NCBI GenBank assembly: GCA_022865725.1
Contig: JALHTP010000033.1
Coordinates: 1 to 7,846 of the forward strand
From: Methyloceanibacter sp.
GTDB lineage: Bacteria; Pseudomonadota; Alphaproteobacteria; Rhizobiales; Methyloligellaceae
DNA: 7,846 nucleotides
Reading direction: 5' to 3'
Position 1 is the stretch's first letter. Every line of letters begins with the position of its first letter. Positions 6,217 through 7,846 of this stretch are shown here, one piece after another. The notes beneath the pieces are model-generated. The model was given only the letters and a program-made list of their open reading frames with translations, was not told where the DNA came from and did no database searches. Position numbers and translations under genes: made by a program.

Positions 6217-7107
6217 ATGACACGCGTCTACGTCCTTGTTTCACGACTGCTGTTGCTTGCCGGCCTCGTCGTCGGCGTGAATGGCCAAGCGCTCGGCGAG
6301 ACAGATACCGAGATGATCGTTGGGGGAAGCGCCGCTCCAGATGGCAAATATCCTTGGCAAGTCCGCCTCTACAGCACGATGGACGACACGATCGGCTTCT
6401 GCGGCGGCTCCATCATCGCCGCTCAATGGATTTTGACCGCCGGTCATTGCCTGATGGATACCGACTCGGTCATCGTCGGCTATGGCAGCAACGACCGCAC
6501 CAAGACCACCAAGATCGCCAGCGAGAAGGTCATCGTGAATCCAGACTATATCAAGGGCGAGAAAGCCGACCTCGCGCTGATCAAACTGAAGCAGCCGATC
6601 CCGAATGCCGCGGCAATCGGTTTTGCCGATGCGGCCGAGGAAAAGGCCCTGATGCCGGCCGGCGCCAAGGTCACCGTGACCGGCTGGGGGGCGATCTGGG
6701 ACTTCCAGGCGTTCCAGAATGCGGTCGATGTCATGGCCGGGCGCAAGACGGTGTCCGAGCGCAAGCTGCTGAATAACGAGGAGCTCGAAGCCCCGCGCAA
6801 GCTGCATGAGGTCGATATCGAGGTCATCGATCCCAAGGAGTGCAAGGCGGTCTACGAGTCGCTGCAAGTCCCGGAATTCACCATCGGCGACACGGAGATC
6901 TGCGCCACGGGCCCGACCGGCGGCAAGGATTCCTGCTTCGGCGACAGCGGCGGTCCGCTCGTCGTCCCCGCCAGCAACGACCGGGGCTACGTCCAGGTCG
7001 GGATCGTGAGCTGGGGTCCGCAATGCGGCAATCCGCTGTTCCCCGGCGTCTACACGCGGGTGTCGTCCTTCTCGAAATGGATCGACCAGAACCTGAAGGG
7101 CAATTGA
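6217..7107 (+). CDS. Secreted S1A trypsin-like serine protease
   Basis: A 296-residue exported endopeptidase. Residues 1-25 form a Sec signal peptide (Arg3/Arg10, hydrophobic core LLLLAGLVVGV, cleavage likely near Ala25). A pro-segment of about 8 residues precedes the mature start IVGG at 34-37. The triad is His77 (TAGHC), Asp118 (DLALI) and Ser244 (GDSGGP). Asp238 occupies the S1-pocket position (chymotrypsin 189), with Ser265-Trp266-Gly267 lining the pocket, predicting cleavage after Arg or Lys. Six cysteines (62, 78, 209, 229, 240, 270) fit the three conserved disulfides 42-58, 168-182 and 191-220, in keeping with an oxidising compartment. Two oddities: the residue before IVGG is Met33, not the usual Arg or Lys, and the loop after GWG (about 159-193) is some 20-25 residues longer than in typical trypsins. 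The gene has its own RBS and candidate promoter, diverges from the kinase gene and is followed by a strong hairpin. Confidence 0.95.
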   Translation: MTRVYVLVSRLLLLAGLVVGVNGQALGETDTEMIVGGSAAPDGKYPWQVRLYSTMDDTIGFCGGSIIAAQWILTAGHCLMDTDSVIVGYGSNDRTKTTKIASEKVIVNPDYIKGEKADLALIKLKQPIPNAAAIGFADAAEEKALMPAGAKVTVTGWGAIWDFQAFQNAVDVMAGRKTVSERKLLNNEELEAPRKLHEVDIEVIDPKECKAVYESLQVPEFTIGDTEICATGPTGGKDSCFGDSGGPLVVPASNDRGYVQVGIVSWGPQCGNPLFPGVYTRVSSFSKWIDQNLKGN

Positions 7108-7128
7108 TCGCCGCGCGCGATCCGATTC

Positions 7129-7160
7129 AGGCGGCTGAGGGCCGAGGCTCTCTGCCGCCT
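7129..7160. terminator. Strong hairpin between convergent trypsin and ATP-grasp genes
   Basis: AGGCGGC (7129-7135) pairs perfectly with GCCGCCT (7154-7160). After a single T-T mismatch, six more pairs (7137-7142 with 7147-7152, one G-U) close a 4-base loop, giving about 13 pairs. CTTTA follows on the plus strand, a short T tract. It begins 21 bases past the trypsin stop and ends 8 bases from the ATP-grasp stop, so it could serve both transcripts, though the minus side lacks a T tract. Confidence 0.6.
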
Positions 7161-7168
7161 CTTTACGC

Positions 7169-7846
7169 TCAAGCTCCGAGGCGCCCGGCTTCAGGCGCCG
7201 TTCCGAGGCTGGGCTCGTCTCGCGCCCTGCTCACAGGCACAAGCACGATGCCGAGCCGCGCGCGGCACGCCTCGAACTGCTCGAGCACATGGGCGAGATC
7301 GCGGCCGCCCAGATTGACGATGCCGTAGCGGTAGCTCTTTCCATCCTGAAATTCGTTGGAGAGCTTGCGCCCGACAGTGGCATGCAGCTCCACCCTGATA
7401 TCCGGATAGATGCGCGCGAGACGTTCGATATCGGCCTCGCTGGGAACGGCCGCGACCACATGGTCCGCGAAGCTCCGCAAGACGCAGCTTGCGGCAAATC
7501 CGTATCGCCCCTGCCGCCGCGTGAAGCGGGGCGTGCGGCCTTGCGCGATATCGAGCAGCACGGTGTAGCTGTTGGTGCCATCGATCTTCTCGTAAAGGTC
7601 GGCAAATTGCGAGGCCATGCGCGGGTTGATCTCGATGATCGAGATCAAGTCGGCATCGGAATCGTACATCATCTCGATATTGAACAACCCGTGGTCGAAG
7701 CCGAGCCCCTGCATCAGGGTCGTGGCGATCTCGGCCATGCGCGCCTGCACGCCGTCCGGCAGGGATGACGGGTAGTCGAAGCGGGAAAAGGCGAGCGTGC
7801 CGGGGAACATGATGGAATCCACCACGCCGAAGACCGTGGCCACCCC
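7169..7846 (-). CDS. ATP-grasp family enzyme, C-terminal portion (start beyond right edge)
   Basis: About 225 residues are visible and the frame stays open to the edge, so the N-terminal pre-ATP-grasp and ATP-binding parts are missing. Counting from the GTG at 7843, the second half of an ATP-grasp fold is clear: NIEMMYD (55-61), then EINPRM (71-76), giving metal ligands Glu57, Glu71 and Asn73, with the following SQFADLYEKIDG loop. ATP-grasp enzymes join a carboxylate to an amine, thiol or other nucleophile through an acyl-phosphate; substrate cannot be told from this part. The sequence after about residue 95 is a family-specific C-terminal domain that I do not recognise. The GTG is probably internal, because Gly-Val-Ala-Thr-Val-Phe-Gly reads as conserved fold rather than a start. 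It is convergent with the trypsin gene and separated by a terminator, so a functional link is not indicated. Confidence 0.85.
   Translation of the reverse strand, partial: GVATVFGVVDSIMFPGTLAFSRFDYPSSLPDGVQARMAEIATTLMQGLGFDHGLFNIEMMYDSDADLISIIEINPRMASQFADLYEKIDGTNSYTVLLDIAQGRTPRFTRRQGRYGFAASCVLRSFADHVVAAVPSEADIERLARIYPDIRVELHATVGRKLSNEFQDGKSYRYGIVNLGGRDLAHVLEQFEACRARLGIVLVPVSRARDEPSLGTAPEAGRLGA

Noticed and set aside
6241..7023. 260-codon open frame on the minus strand opposite the secreted trypsin gene
   Set aside because: The plus strand has a signal peptide, IVGG, full triad and six paired cysteines. The antisense frame is a compositional shadow.
7181..7202. Two GGCGCC palindromes that could pair as a second terminator stem
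   Set aside because: They lie inside the C-terminal coding region of the ATP-grasp gene and have no T tract; the hairpin at 7129-7160 is a better terminator.
1..7846. Insertion sequences, tRNA or rRNA genes, CRISPR arrays, attachment sites
   Set aside because: No transposase or integrase motifs, no tRNA-like cloverleaf, and no regularly spaced or terminal repeats were found on reading either strand.

Overview
The window is GC-rich and densely coding, with GC-biased third codon positions, Crp/Fnr-type regulator sequence and ATP-grasp and eukaryotic-like signalling genes. This fits an alphaproteobacterium, perhaps of the Hyphomicrobiales (rhizobial) type. That assignment is an inference from composition and protein style; no rRNA or tRNA is present to anchor it.

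Layout: (1) 2-2290, plus strand, a large regulator cut by the left edge. It has a Crp-type helix-turn-helix, then a TPR/MAP3K-TRAFs-binding-like helical region (TPR-S type), a SLOG-like Rossmann domain, and a divergent class III nucleotidyl-cyclase-like C-terminus. (2) 2432-4276, plus strand, a bitopic membrane protein: cytoplasmic FHA domain, one membrane helix, extracytoplasmic trypsin-fold serine protease with a full His/Asp/Ser triad, and an unassigned C-terminal domain. (3) 4236-6053, minus strand, a soluble Ser/Thr protein kinase with an N-terminal TPR-like half and a C-terminal kinase domain. It converges on gene 2 and overlaps its 3' end by 41 bases. (4) 6217-7107, plus strand, a secreted chymotrypsin-family (S1A) trypsin with its own ribosome binding site, divergent from the kinase. 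(5) 7169-7846, minus strand, the C-terminal part of an ATP-grasp enzyme cut by the right edge and separated from the trypsin gene by a strong hairpin. No gene-free stretch exceeds 300 bases. The gaps are 2291-2431, 6054-6216 and 7108-7168.

How the genes may work together (inference): genes 1-4 resemble a compact stress or conflict signalling module. A nucleotide-sensing transcription factor (Crp HTH plus SLOG/cyclase-like domains), a cytosolic TPR-kinase, a membrane protease whose cytoplasmic FHA domain could read kinase-made phosphothreonine, and a secreted trypsin would link cytoplasmic signals to proteolysis outside the membrane. TPR-S, SLOG, kinase and trypsin-like domains are known to recur in predicted NTP-dependent bacterial conflict systems and in relatives of the eukaryotic ASK/MAP3K signalosome. 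This exact combination is not one I recognise as described. Gene 5 looks like an unrelated neighbour.
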